From Xanthostigma xanthostigma (Eukaryota > Arthropoda > Insecta > Raphidioptera > Raphidiidae): a stretch of 64,000 bases of DNA. The stretch is taken from positions 26,250,465 to 26,314,464 of the forward strand of contig OY754468.1 of NCBI GenBank assembly GCA_963575645.1, written 5' to 3'. The notes under the pieces were generated by a model. That model ran no database searches and was not told the origin of the DNA. It was given only the letters and a program-made list of their open reading frames with translations. A program made the translations under genes and the position numbers. Below are positions 32,876 to 44,039 of this stretch, piece after piece (positions within the stretch are counted from its first letter, which is position 1; each line of letters opens with the position of its first letter).

Positions 32876-33347
32876 TATTATAATGGTTCCGAAAATATAA
32901 ATAAAAATTCTTAAAGTATTTCTTATGTTTCAAAGATATTACAGTATGTTTACACTATACATACGTACGTACGAAAGCGGTCATTTCTTTCAAGCACAAA
33001 ACCTCGCAAATCAAAAAAAAATGATACCAACTTCATTAGGATGCCAATCGAAGCATGTTCACATCAAAATGATCTCAAATTTTTTTTATAAAAATCGATC
33101 CTGTCTTTTTTTTTTGTTTAAACAAAAGTACCACAAAACGTGGACATTGCACGATTTTTTTTTTGTTTAAAGAAAATGACTACAAAAATCGAACTTTGGG
33201 ATTTCTCAAAATGGTCTCTTTTATGTTTATTATTTACTAATTTTCAGCATTAATCAAACTAAGAAGTTGGTTTTGTGAACATTAGAACTGATTGTTTAGA
33301 TTGTTTTCTTGTATCATCGATTACATAAATAAAATGTCGGTCTCAAC

Positions 33348-33558
33348 CATAGAGATAAGTAGAGTACGCTAGTGCGTATGCTTGCCATAAGTGAAAGTGT
33401 CCTCAGTTAAGAGAGAGATCGCTGCAGAAAACCAGAAATTTGCTCAAATCAGCATTGTTTTGCATCATTAGTTACCATAGAGATAAGGAACTGTTCTCTC
33501 TCTTAATTGCAGACACTTTCACTTCTCTTTCGCGTACTCTATTGTAATATCTCTATAG
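33348..33558. mobile_element. TIR MITE
   Basis: ccatagagataagtagagta (left) and tactctattgtaatatctct (right) are inverted. Inner blocks aagtgaaagtgtcct and agttaagagagagatc are mirrored by gacactttcactt and ctctctcttaatt. Arms of ~75 bp surround a ~60-bp centre. No ORF. Confidence 0.65.
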
Positions 33559-34321
33559 TCTTAACAAGTACACAATTTATATCATCATGGAGTACTAGAT
33601 TTCATTCTGCCGCAACGTTTTAGCAGCCCAAAGTTTTTAATTTCTGGCAAAATAAAAATATTGCTAACCTCACACTCTGTTTATTGGATACGTAGGAAAT
33701 CATAAGGTCGGCTCTACGACTAGTTAAGAGAAAAAATACGCAGACCTAACGAAAACCTTTTTTCTTTGCTTCTCTTCTTTACTGAAGCCAAACATATTGT
33801 GAAATCTAATTTACCGAGGTTTCATTACGATGTGCAGAATTGAAAACAGTAAAACACTGGAGAGGAAAGGAACGACTTAACAAGAGGCTACTGTATCTTC
33901 AGCTTAATAAAATGTTCGCGATGTATTTTCCAGGTTATTATTTGAAATATATCTGGCATTGATAAATTCAATAACAAAAGCTATTATTTGTACCTCTGAC
34001 ATTTAATGTGTTTATCCTGCACGTGAATATACATATTAAGTCTGGAAATCGCATGTGTATCTTGGATTATTAAGTTATAACGGATTGGGAACTTCGCTAA
34101 GTTATTTTAGATTTAAATAAACGCAATCAATTATTCGTAAAGCCTTGACCTACAAAAGTGGAGCCAGCTTGTGAACGTTCAACGTATATAAGTCAGACAT
34201 TATTTTTATATATTATACATGTGTTAACCGCACGCTTGAAAATCTACTTCTGCTACATTACAGTATTTTTTAATTTATAGATATGAGTGGTATATAACCG
34301 AAATAGCGAATGAGACGTTTA
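33559..34321. other. Non-coding DNA
   Basis: Nothing recognisable. Confidence 0.4.
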
Positions 34322-34818
34322 ACGAAAGAACCCCGCACAAATCTTATGGGATTTGGTTCTCGGTTAAATTGATCGAAAATGGTTTTATTTTATAGTTTAA
34401 AGGTCGCTAAGAAAAAGTGTCAATGGGCGCATAACCTAAAAACCAATAGATTTTTTATAGGGATATATCCATGTTCAACTTTTGTACTTTTTTTTTAGAA
34501 ATAGAAAAATTGTCGAAAACTAGGTAATGTTGGAAGGTGTCACCCTGTATAAAATAATAATATCATATTCGGATTCAGCGTACTCGAAAACACATTTCTA
34601 GAGTTTATGATTTTTTAAGATTCCGAATTCAATTGATACCCCTATATCTAAAATGTCGCTGAACATATCTGTAGCTAAAAATCTATTAGCTTTTAGGCTA
34701 TGCGCCCATGGACACTTTTTCTTAGTGACCTTTAAACTATAAAATAAAATAATTTTCGATCAATTTAACCGAGAACCAAATACCATAAGGTTTGTGCGGG
34801 GTCCTTTATTCTCTCGTT
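34322..34818. mobile_element. Foldback MITE
   Basis: The left arm (gaaccccgcacaaatctta, ggttctcggttaaattgatc, tatagtttaaaggtcgctaa, gcgcataacc) is mirrored from 34670 to 34818 (ggctatgcgccc, gacctttaaactata, gatcaatttaaccgagaacc, aaggtttgtgcggggtc). Arms of ~150 bp; the ~190-bp centre is non-coding. Confidence 0.7.
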
Positions 34819-37330
34819 TAGAGTTTAGAGGACCTAAACCGACAGTGAAATATTACGAGTTGTAATTTAGAGCGTGCAGGAAATGCTTACACTAAATTGA
34901 AATTATATACTATAAAGTGAACTTTGAAATTTCTATCAAGGATGTAAATTAAACTTTTCTGTTTTTGATTACGGCCACCAACGCGATCGTAGATTCGACT
35001 GCATTACTATTATCTGTGGATAAAATTGCAACTAGACTAACCCCGTTGAAATTCGATGGAAAATATCTTAAAAATAAAAGATACAATCCGTGAAGCGATT
35101 TCGGCTTCGCTGCCTTTTATTATCTGTTGACTTCATGAAGGATTTCACCGAGCAGTGCCGGGCAGTTCCGATGAAAAGCGATTCATCCACAATTAAGTAA
35201 TATATTTTCCATATTCGAGTTAAATCTAGTACTTATCTAATAAAATATACGATATAGAAAAACTGTCTGTGACTTAGGATCGAATTTAATGTAAGGAAAC
35301 ATTTTCATCTTTGATTCATCCATAGCTCTCACTACTGTGAAGGTTCATATCTGCGTTAACTAATACAATTGGCTCTCGCATGATGTGAAAAAACTAGTTA
35401 CAAATGCTATAAATATTAGAATGATTGTCTGTTAGTTGTGTCACTGTGGTGTAATGTAACTCAGTCCGCCGCGAGAGTGGAAAGATTCGGGGTTCGTATC
35501 CCGACGGTGACATTGTTTGAAAAATTAAATTTTTCTAATGTTGATAGCGTTGTAACAATGGGTGTTCTTAACAATTGTAGTAAACAATAGCTACTCTGTA
35601 ATGTTATAAAATAATATTCGATTTTTCTTTTTAAAATTTTTGCTGCACCGTTGACTATCCGAGTCATAGATGGCAATATTTTATTGATTGCCGTAAAAAA
35701 TTTTGCGAACCGTCGAACTGCGCGAATTTGCTTTTATCTATACTCTATTATCTATTGTATTTAACCCTGTGTGGATTAAAACAACAGAAGTACTTAACCT
35801 ATAAAAACTGCATTTTTCTAAGTCACGACGTAAAGCTTCCACAGCGTTTAAACTGAAGTTGACTCACATACATACTTACAAATTACCGAAGCGTCATTTC
35901 AACATTAAACATCAAAAAACTGTTTAGTGTATTCGTAGTTTTTCAGCAATTAAATTTCAACATTAATTAAACGCTACATAGCAATTAAAACTGCGAAATA
36001 AACTATCCTTAATAAAAATGTTTCAACCTTTTTCAGTTGCGTATTCATGTTACAATAATTGGTAGGTATAAAATAGAACTTTCAGGTTTGTTGAATAATG
36101 TATTATGACAGAATATCTGATATTTTTTATGAAAAATCACATTTGTTGGCATGAAATTGACTGTATACTCATAAAATTGAAGGAAAATACACCCTTTTCG
36201 ATTTTGTAACACGAATTAGCTTTGTACGGTAAATAAAACAAATTAAAAAACCTTCTAAATGTAACTGTAAGGGGCTATTCTGGTCTAGAGGCATACAATT
36301 GGGGCATTTTTTCGAGCTCGATAAAAATAACAATAAACATATTTTTACTATTCATTTTTACAATGCATGATTTTTTATTTATATTTAAAAAAATATGTAT
36401 GTATATCTCAGGGTGTGGGGATTACTAGAAAAATAATAAATATTTTTTTTTCAGTCTGTTTAATTCGTCATCTTGTCTCTAGGATGCAGCCTACACTATA
36501 GTAATTTTTTTTAAGGCAAAGGCGCATGATATTCAGCCATTAGAATATTATGCAGGCTGCATTCTACAATATGAATTTGCCAGAAAATCTATCCAAACAT
36601 TCTTTGAGTGAATTTACAGAAAAGTTTCCTTATTCAAACTGTTTATTTCCCGTCGCTAACCAATCACTAAAAATCTAATTTCGGATGTTTAAAAAATGCA
36701 TTTTCATACTACTGTATATTCAAATTAATTTCAGTGTTTGTAAAAGCCTTCCTACTATTGCGTTAAAATTACTGCTGTTTATTCAAAAAAATAAAATCAA
36801 AACAAATGCGTATCTGTATCACTACAGTTCTTACACTGTGTCCAGGAAAAATAGAACCAAATATACTCCTCTGTCATTGCCAAAAATAAAAATTATTTTA
36901 AGAAATGAACAAACTGCAAAAAATGATAATAGTAGATTGTGTACCTAGTGTCGTAATGGGTTATATTACGATGAGCTGTGACATTATATTTAAACCGAGT
37001 GCAACGAGTTTTAACAATCACACGAGTCGTAACTGGATCATTACGCACGAAGTGTATATGATATTTTTAGCACGCACTTTCTCTAAAATAGCTGGTTTTC
37101 ACTTCATTTTCAAAATTTTTGACAGTTCACGTTTAATAGGTTATAAAAGAAGCAACTGACAAACAATAGTTTGCTATGAAATCACATAATATACTATATG
37201 GGTGTGAGATTGTTACGTTAGTGGGTGTGGATGGTTGCGTAGATCGGAAGGTCAATATAATATTTCCAGAGAAAGAGAGAGTGAGAAAATATGTGATGGT
37301 AGATGAAAAATCCGTTTTGGATAGAATTTG
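34819..37330. other. Non-coding DNA
   Basis: No gene is supported. Small inverted ggatgcagcc / ggctgcattc motifs flank 36481-36568. ORFs at 36685-36948 and 36905-37159 are AT-biased without domains. Positions 37170-37330 hold a frame with mixed composition but no recognisable family. Confidence 0.4.
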
Positions 37331-37344
37331 CATAAAATTAATTC

Positions 37345-37531
37345 AGCATAAAGTAGTATTGATCCAATAGAACGTTACGATGAAGGAAGGTTTTAGCTAG
37401 TGGCCAACGTTTCGAAAAAAATATTTTCATCTTCAGGGCCTCAGATGAAAATAAATTTTTCGAAACGTTGACCACTAGCGAAACATTGGTAAAGCTTATT
37501 TATTTATGATCCTCAACGAAAACCTTCCTTC
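37345..37531. mobile_element. Compact member of the large foldback family with 14-bp target duplication
   Basis: Flanks cataaaattaattc (37331-37344) and cataaaattcattc (37532-37545) match at 13 of 14 positions. The order tattgatccaatag, gatgaaggaaggtttt, gctagtggccaacgtttcg, tcttcagggcctc is the same as in 28459-30363, but the arms meet almost directly at ~37441. The CTGAAGA...GAAAC core is present in the left arm. The extension with tattgatccaatag is here on the left side, so orientation is opposite to the large copy. Confidence 0.7.
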
Positions 37532-37545
37532 ATCATAAAATTCAT

Positions 37546-38272
37546 TCTTAGTGGGTGCCTATCGTTGAGAAAGGAGTAACTAAACTAAATAATGGGAAAT
37601 AATCATGTTTCGTCTCAATCGCGTGCGAAGCCGCGGGGAACGGCTAGTCAGAAGTAATTTTAATAATAAAAGAAAAACAAATGCGAGATGTTCGTAGACA
37701 CGCAGTATATTCATAAAATGAAAGACAATATACATGAGAAACAGATACAAATTGCATTCCTATCTGTCAGACCAGATCTATTGTTGTAACAATAAAAATA
37801 TTGACAGAACCAATATAGGCCCGATTTAATTTTTTTTCACGAAAGGTTGATATATTTTTCAATTTGTGGATATATACATTGATTGTCGGAACGGTTTCAA
37901 ATAATGGGACGAGGAAGCATTTTTTTATGGAAAGTTATCTGTTGGGTTACTGATCAACTGAGATTTGTACCAATAAATATGTACGTTTTTGCCAGTATAT
38001 ACTACAATCACTGGCGAAATTATAGACGAACTTCAACTTAGGAGTCTTCATTGAAATCTGAAAGTTGAATTTATTTTAAAATTGTAATTGAGTATTAGAA
38101 AATGACTGGCTTGATATAGATAAGTTATCTAACGGATTACCATTGAATAACAGCGACGAAGTTTAAGAAGTTTCCATTAGTACCAAGTTTATGTATCTAA
38201 TTTTCATTAAATGTGAATTACATGTGTTTCAAACATATTTGTGCCAGCCCTGTATAGTGCATATACCAGGGC
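37546..38272. other. Non-coding DNA with a Helitron 3' end
   Basis: At 37618-37647, tcgcgtgcgaagccgcgggg...CTAG followed by T matches the GC hairpin and terminus of the Helitron at 30820 (here on the + strand). Its 5' end is not identified. The rest is AT-rich. Confidence 0.4.
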
Positions 38273-38854
38273 GTTTTTTTTATTTTTTATTATAGCTAAT
38301 GTTTTAGCATTGAATCCAAAAAAGAATTCTCCCAAAATTTCAGCTTCCTAGATCAAACCATGGGAAAATCGACGCTTTTACTCAAACATGGATAGCTGGT
38401 AGATTTTTTTTAAATTTTTGGTTGCAGCATTTTGTAGAGAATTAAATTTCCCACAAAAAAGGTCCTTAGTACTAAATCAGTGAATTCATTATTTTCAAAG
38501 ATATGCTCGTTTAAACATTGATTAATTAAATGAAATCCGATTTTTATGAGAATTTTTAAACGAATTATCTTTAAAAATAATGAATTCAAGGATTTAGTAC
38601 AAAGGACCTTTTTGAGAGAAATTGAATTTTCCACAAAATGATGTTATCAAAAATTAAAAAAAAATGTTTTTCTACCAGCTATCCATGTTTTAGTAAAAAC
38701 GTCGTTTTTCCCATGTCAATTAAATGGAAAACAAACTCAGTTTGTGCCGTTCACAGGTTTGATCTAGGAAGCTGCAATTTTGGGAGAATTTTTTTTAGAT
38801 TCAATGCTAAAACATTAGCCAATGGGACCGAAAAATAAAAAATAAAATAAAACA
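38273..38854. mobile_element. Foldback element
   Basis: Arms ~38273-38405 and ~38670-38854 are inverted (gctaatgttttagcattgaa, cttcctagatcaaacc, catggatagctggtag and partners). A second inverted pair lies in the centre (ggtccttagtactaaatc / gatttagtacaaaggacc; aatgaattc). The right arm has an extra ~30 bp around 38725-38755, so it has acquired an insertion or lost it on the left. Confidence 0.7.
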
Positions 38855-39122
38855 TCTTAGTATGTAGGTACTATAATCATCCGAAGTTATAAATTTCCAT
38901 TCAGATCGTGATATTATTCAGATTCGGTTATGAGAGAAATATTAAACCACTCTACTATTTGTGTTCTAATTATTGTTCTTACATAACCACAGTGATTACA
39001 AAATTTATAAGTTTGTAATCGCTGTTCATGCTATTTTCCTAGTTACTTTGTTTAGGAGAATGAACAGCAAACAAAAGTGATTACCCATAGTTATTATTTA
39101 TTATTTTGATATGCACTTGCCG

Positions 39123-40164
39123 CAGTGCCGGATTAAGACTCCTTGATGCCCTAAGTATTTCTTGCTTATGGCCGCCACCATCTCTAATAATATGTTCAGT
39201 TTATAAAAAAATTCAAATTAATAGAAAAAGTTAAAAAGCATAGATTTTTAGCAACAAAAATGAATTTTACAAACATTGAAAATTTGGCTGTCTATAAACT
39301 CGGACCTTAGGCATTTTTAAACAATTAATAGAAAAAAGTTTCAAAACTTTAAAACTAAAAAAATTGAACCCATAACTTCAAAACTTTAAAATTAAAAAAA
39401 TTGAACCCTTAAGGTAGTACGAGCACCAAGGCAACTATAAATAAAAAGTTTGATTTTTATTTTAATATTTCGGTAGATGGATGATATGCTTTCATTGATT
39501 TCTCCAAAACTAGTCGGTGGAAATTAAAAAAAAACTATTTAAATTAAAGTTAAAACCTTAATAAAATATTGAAAACAAAAAAAACCCGTTGTGCCCGACT
39601 AATTAAAAAGATATTAAAAAGATTAAATATCTTTTTAATTAGTCGGGCACAACGGGCTTTTTTTGTTTTCAATAATTTATTAAGGTTTTAACTTTAATTT
39701 AAATAGTTTTTTTTTTTTATTTCTACCGATTAGTTTTGGAGAAATCAATGAAAACATACCACCCATCTACCGTTTTACCATAAAGCCAATGTTAAATATG
39801 CCTACTTTTGAAGTCATTTATTTATTTAAATAATCGGGCAACCCCCCTAAAATTTTCAGAATTGGTTTAGACTTAGTCCAACTTCATATAAAAAAAAATC
39901 AAGCCTTTTATTCAAAATTGCCTTGGTGCTCGTATACTACCTTAAGAAATAATGTTTTTCTTGTTTCCATTTTCAAAAATAAATTATTATTTATTTTTAA
40001 CTTTTATACTCAAATTTTTGAGAACATGACAAAAAGAAAAAAAAGTTATTGAAATGGTTTAGTGAAGTAGGTACTTTTCATTTCTGAGTTGTGCTTCTTG
40101 GTGCCCCCTGAGACGTGATGCCCTAAGCAATTGCTTACTTTGCTTATAGGTTAATCCGGCGCTG
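39123..40164. mobile_element. hAT-type element with a nested insertion
   Basis: Ends CAGTGCCGGATTAAGACTCC and ...AGGTTAATCCGGCGCTG are inverted, as in a known hAT TIR style (CAGNGCCGGATTAA). Just inside, tgatgccctaag occurs in both ends. The nearby direct repeat gcacttg (39113-39119 and 40165-40171) is offset by 3 bp on the left, so the 8-bp duplication is imperfect. Without the nested insert it is ~0.5 kb and non-coding. Confidence 0.55.
39413..39941. mobile_element. TTAA-flanked foldback (piggyBac-like MITE)
   Basis: TTAA at 39409-39412 and 39942-39945 flanks ggtagtacgagcaccaagg and ccttggtgctcgtatactacc, which are inverted with a small indel. The arms run inward to a near-perfect palindrome at 39533-39713 containing cccgttgtgcccgactaatt. 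TTAA target choice is the hallmark of piggyBac; no transposase is present. Confidence 0.65.
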
Positions 40165-40680
40165 GCACTTGGTAAGCACCGTGACTATAATTTAGTTAGA
40201 ATAGTGCTGAATGTCTGCTTATTTTAGCAGCGTAAACTTTGTGTCGAAAATAATACTTCGATAAATTTTGTATGGACAGTGTAAATGCATACAGGTGTAT
40301 TTTTACCATACATATGAAGAATTGTTCACAATAATTTGTATCCCTGTCAGTTGACATTTTTCATAAATGTTCGGAAACCTCACAAATACAGACTGGAGAA
40401 CGAAAAAGCTTGAAAGACTTTTACTGAATGTTTTGAACGACCCCTTGTAAAATAGCTATTTTTCATGGCTATATAATGGTTGTCAAATGACCCTTTTTTT
40501 GCACCGGTGCGTATAAAGTAAAACAAAAGTAATTCGATTTTACCATTCCAATCTAGTAATACCAGTTTTCATTTAAGTCCGTATGAACAAAATATTAACT
40601 GAATTGTCAAAAATGTTACAAAATATTTATAGTTATTGTGTTGTGAAAATCAGCTATTGTTACCCACGACAGAACGGACA

Positions 40681-40927
40681 ACAAACCGTTTACAGAAAAC
40701 CGCATCTGAATTGATCAAACCGTTTTCCATATAAATGGCGACATTTAAGTGCACAAACACACTAACAAACAACCTCTCAGGCTAAACGCATATACCTGCT
40801 CCGTTCCGTCGTGGGTAAAAATATATGCGTTTAGGTGAGAGATTGCTTGTTTGTTTGCACTCGAATGTAGCCATTTATCTCGAAAACGGTTTAATCAATT
40901 CACATGCGGTTTTCTGTAAATGGTTTG
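40681..40927. mobile_element. Foldback MITE
   Basis: acaaaccgtttacagaaaac...gcatctgaattgatcaaacc is mirrored by ggtttaatcaattcacatgc...gttttctgtaaatggtttgt, and gctaaacgcatata by tatatgcgtttag. Arms ~110 bp, centre ~30 bp. Confidence 0.7.
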
Positions 40928-41148
40928 TAATTCATATAGAAAGTACGTTTTATGACTCGTGTGACTGTTAAAACCCGCTAGTCACAACGCATATATAAAA
41001 TAATGCATTGCAATCTTGAAACATATACTGCTATTTTATTACAAAGACAAGGGATTGTACTAGTTTGTGTTAGTGCACGCTCTAGTTTATTATCATTTTA
41101 AAAAACCAGAAATTGATATTATTGATAGTGTTTGTATGTACGTTTGTA

Positions 41149-41500
41149 TGTACATACTTACGTGGTCATTTCTTTTTAAGACAAAGTCTCAAGAATAAAA
41201 AATGATATCGACTACGTTAAGGCGTTAATGGACGCGTATTAAGTTATTAACGTAAATATGATCTGAAATTTTGTTTTTCAAAATCGGTTCATACGTTCTT
41301 TTTTTAACCAAAATGACTCCATAAAAGTAGACTTTACGCAATATCTCGCGAATAAAAAATTATATCAACTTCGCCAGGCTGTCAATCAAAGCTTATTAAA
41401 ACGTCAGCATGATCAAAAAAATATCAAAATCGGTTCAGCTGTTTTTTTTCATATTTAAACAAGAAAAGTGCGGAAAAGTGTATTTTAGAATTTGTTGAAA
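41149..41500. repeat. Dispersed repeat related to 32940-33180
   Basis: Both contain a tacgt...ggtcatttctttc start, aatgata(t/c)c.ac and repeated aaaatcggttca / aaaatgac phrases in the same order at low identity. An old retroposon family; no boundaries are resolved. Confidence 0.35.
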
Positions 41501-41585
41501 AATATTTCTCGGATCTAATTTGTTAAATATATCTACCTACATAATATTTAATATAGGATTGAATTTAGTACACGTGAAATGCATA

Positions 41586-41755
41586 TAGTCATAGTTCTTT
41601 TAGACGTCACGCATGTTTAATACCTCGACTGAATATTTTTGGAAAAATGTTTTTAAATACTAAACAGGTTACTCAAACCTGAATCTACCAATTTTGCGTT
41701 GGTTGATCGACTTGAGGTATTAAACTGCGTGACGTCTAAAATGACTCCTATGATA
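41586..41755. repeat. Inverted-repeat element
   Basis: agttcttttagacgtcacgc...tttaatacctcga is mirrored by ttgaggtattaaactgcgtgacgtctaaaatgact. Arms ~50 bp around a ~65-bp centre. Confidence 0.6.
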
Positions 41756-43290
41756 ATATTTAATATTCAATGTTGATCATACTGGGAAGTTGGTCGTGTG
41801 AACCTCAAAAGGTCTCACTTGTAGAGTCCCAATAAACGACCCATCTCACGGCTTGTTTCATCAGCGACATCCGTATCATATTCTCTTATAGTCAAAAATA
41901 TAGTTTGAGAATTCTGAGAGATTCTTCTAAAGAATTTGTTCGTGAATTGTATGTTTGAAAGTAATAAACGAGATATGATATCAATATGATCAAAACAACC
42001 TCTATATATGGATTTATGAAATTGAATTAAAACAATAAGCACCTTAGTTATATGAAAACGTATAGGTACTAATAATAATAAAATTTCATATGCACCCTTT
42101 TAGTAAATGGAACCCTCGATATGTATTTATTATAATCGATGCAATTATCACTCTAGATAGAGAGAGATCGGTATAGAAAGGAAATGATGACGTACTTTGT
42201 ATTCAGGTGTCGTTCGCCACGCCGCGAGATGCCTCTGTGGTTGTAATTGAAATTAGGGAATTATGTAATGTTATCAGAACCATGTTAATAATAATTTATC
42301 AGGTAGATACTATTCATAATATGCATATAAAGCCGTGCAGTTTAAAACTATGCTCTCTATAATTCTCGAATGTAATACAGAGGTGTAAAAATATTGCTAC
42401 CAATTTAGATTTACATATAAAAAATTGGTTGTCTGTAAAGTCGGTTTACGGACGATAGTTTTACGTGATAACGTATTCCGTAATACATAAACTAAACCTC
42501 CCAAAATTTGGTTTCAATCCGCTTATCCTTGGTGTCGGAATGATAAGAAATGTCAAAAGTGACGTTTGCAACTGTCAAAGTATTATGTTCTAATAATAAT
42601 TAGTTATTCCAATACTTAACTTAGAAGGCGTTGCATTTCACAAAATACTAATGTCAAAAAATTGAATTAAACATTAGAAATGCAGCCGTTTTCATGTTGC
42701 ATTTATACAGCTATTTTTCTATATAAATTTGTATAAAAAAACTGTTTAGGCAAATTCTGTTATACGAAATCTATGTAAAATGTTCTCCTCTTTCGTTTAA
42801 GACTGGTTTCAAACCGATCTGATTTAAATTGAGCGAGAAATTAGCAAAAAGCACGCACAGGGTCAGGCGGAACGTTACGCGTTACGAACGTTAGGAACGT
42901 TAGGAACGTTAGGATTTAGGAACGTTACACTTTTTCGTGCATGCAGCCGGTGTTTTATCAATTTATAAGATTGGTGATTCATCAATTTATAAGACGTTAT
43001 CACGTCAAAAGTGCGTTTGCGGCAAGTTCTGAACTTTTTAATCGTGTGTTGGCAATTCAGAACTCTTCGGATCCAACCACATGTTTTTGTTAGTCCAGTT
43101 TTTGGGTTTGTTCGAACTTGGTTCAAGCAGTTCTAGACTTCCAGCAGCTCTAGGAGTAACTGCTAAAACCAAGAACAAACAATTCAGAGAGTTCAAGAAT
43201 TTGACTATATAACAAACACGCAGTTGTGTCCCAAATGGTTCTATTGCGAACACACGCTACAGTAGCAGAGAACTTGCCAACGAACACACT
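41756..43290. other. Non-coding DNA with a 9-bp tandem
   Basis: The (aacgttagg)n run at 42881-42929 is listed separately. I find no gene; the frames at 42875-43253 are incidental. Confidence 0.4.
42881..42929. repeat. Short tandem of AACGTTAGG
   Basis: Three to four copies of a 9-bp unit with a degenerate start. The unit contains the insect telomere word TTAGG, but the period is 9, so it is not a telomeric array. Confidence 0.6.
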
Positions 43291-43437
43291 TATGCTGGAT
43301 TTCTGGTACGACTTTCAGTTTAAAATCTATAAGAATGTCATTTGTTTTCAACTAAATGCAGATTTAAGTACTTGAAAACAAATGGCATTCTTAAATCTAG
43401 ATTTTAAACTGAAATCGTATCATCAATCCAACACTAA
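43291..43437. repeat. Hairpin element
   Basis: tgctggatttctggtacgac...gtttaaaatct is mirrored by agattttaaactgaaatcgtatcatcaatccaacac, and aagaatgtcatttgttttca by tgaaaacaaatggcattctt. Almost a full palindrome. Confidence 0.65.
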
Positions 43438-43502
43438 AGTCGTCATCGAGCGAATGATACTGTCACACAGGAATTGTTGGGTCTTTGTGAAACAATACTA
43501 AT

Positions 43503-44031
43503 TAGTGATGTGCCGGATCGTTAAAAATGCATATCCGCGGATACGGATCTGAATACGGATATTTGGTTTCAAGATCCGCGGATACGGATCTTAACTTTTT
43601 TAGAGTACGCGGCGGTAAATATTGCACATCGACCTTTGGAAAGAGACTATCTGTTATGGGAAAAAGTTATTGACCTCTTTAAGAGTTAACTCTCATAACA
43701 GATTGTCTCTTTCCAAAGATCGATGTGCAATATCTCATTATAAAGATAATTTTTTAGTACCTTTGAGTTATGTACTATTAGTATGGTACTCACTACGATA
43801 AATGTTTGCAATATAATGGTGCCAAATACGATTTTTAAATAAAAAATAATTTGAATGGAATTTAACAGTTTTTCATTATTACCTAATCACCTATATATAT
43901 AAAATTTCATCTATATGAATTGAAAATTAATAAGGTAAAAGATCCGCCAAAAAACTAACGGATACGGATACGAATCTTTCTTCTCCCTCGGATATCCGCG
44001 GATACGGATACGGATATCCGGCACATCACTA
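43503..44031. mobile_element. hAT-type element with perfect 8-bp duplication
   Basis: TIRs TAGTGATGTGCCGGAT and ATCCGGCACATCACTA are flanked by atactaat on both sides (43495-43502 and 44032-44039). Both subterminal regions are built of repeated ccgcggatacggat units, the usual hAT transposase-binding arrangement. An inner inverted repeat (43625-43735, ttgcacatcgacctttggaa...) may be a second, nested element. No transposase. Confidence 0.8.
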
Positions 44032-44039
44032 ATACTAAT

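Larger units (their letters stand above)
31429..33347. other. Non-coding DNA with dispersed repeats
   Basis: At 32040-32165 there is a retroposon-like phrase (ccgttcggtagtttttgag...cagacagacag...gggactttgttttaaac), as in many insect repeats. 32940-33180 is related to 41149-41480. ORFs such as 31967-32368 and 32469-32933 (minus) are AT-biased, with no domains. Confidence 0.4.

Noticed and set aside
42881-42929. TTAGG-containing tandem as a telomeric array
   Set aside because: The period is 9 bp (AACGTTAGG) and only a few units are present; insect telomeres repeat TTAGG with period 5.
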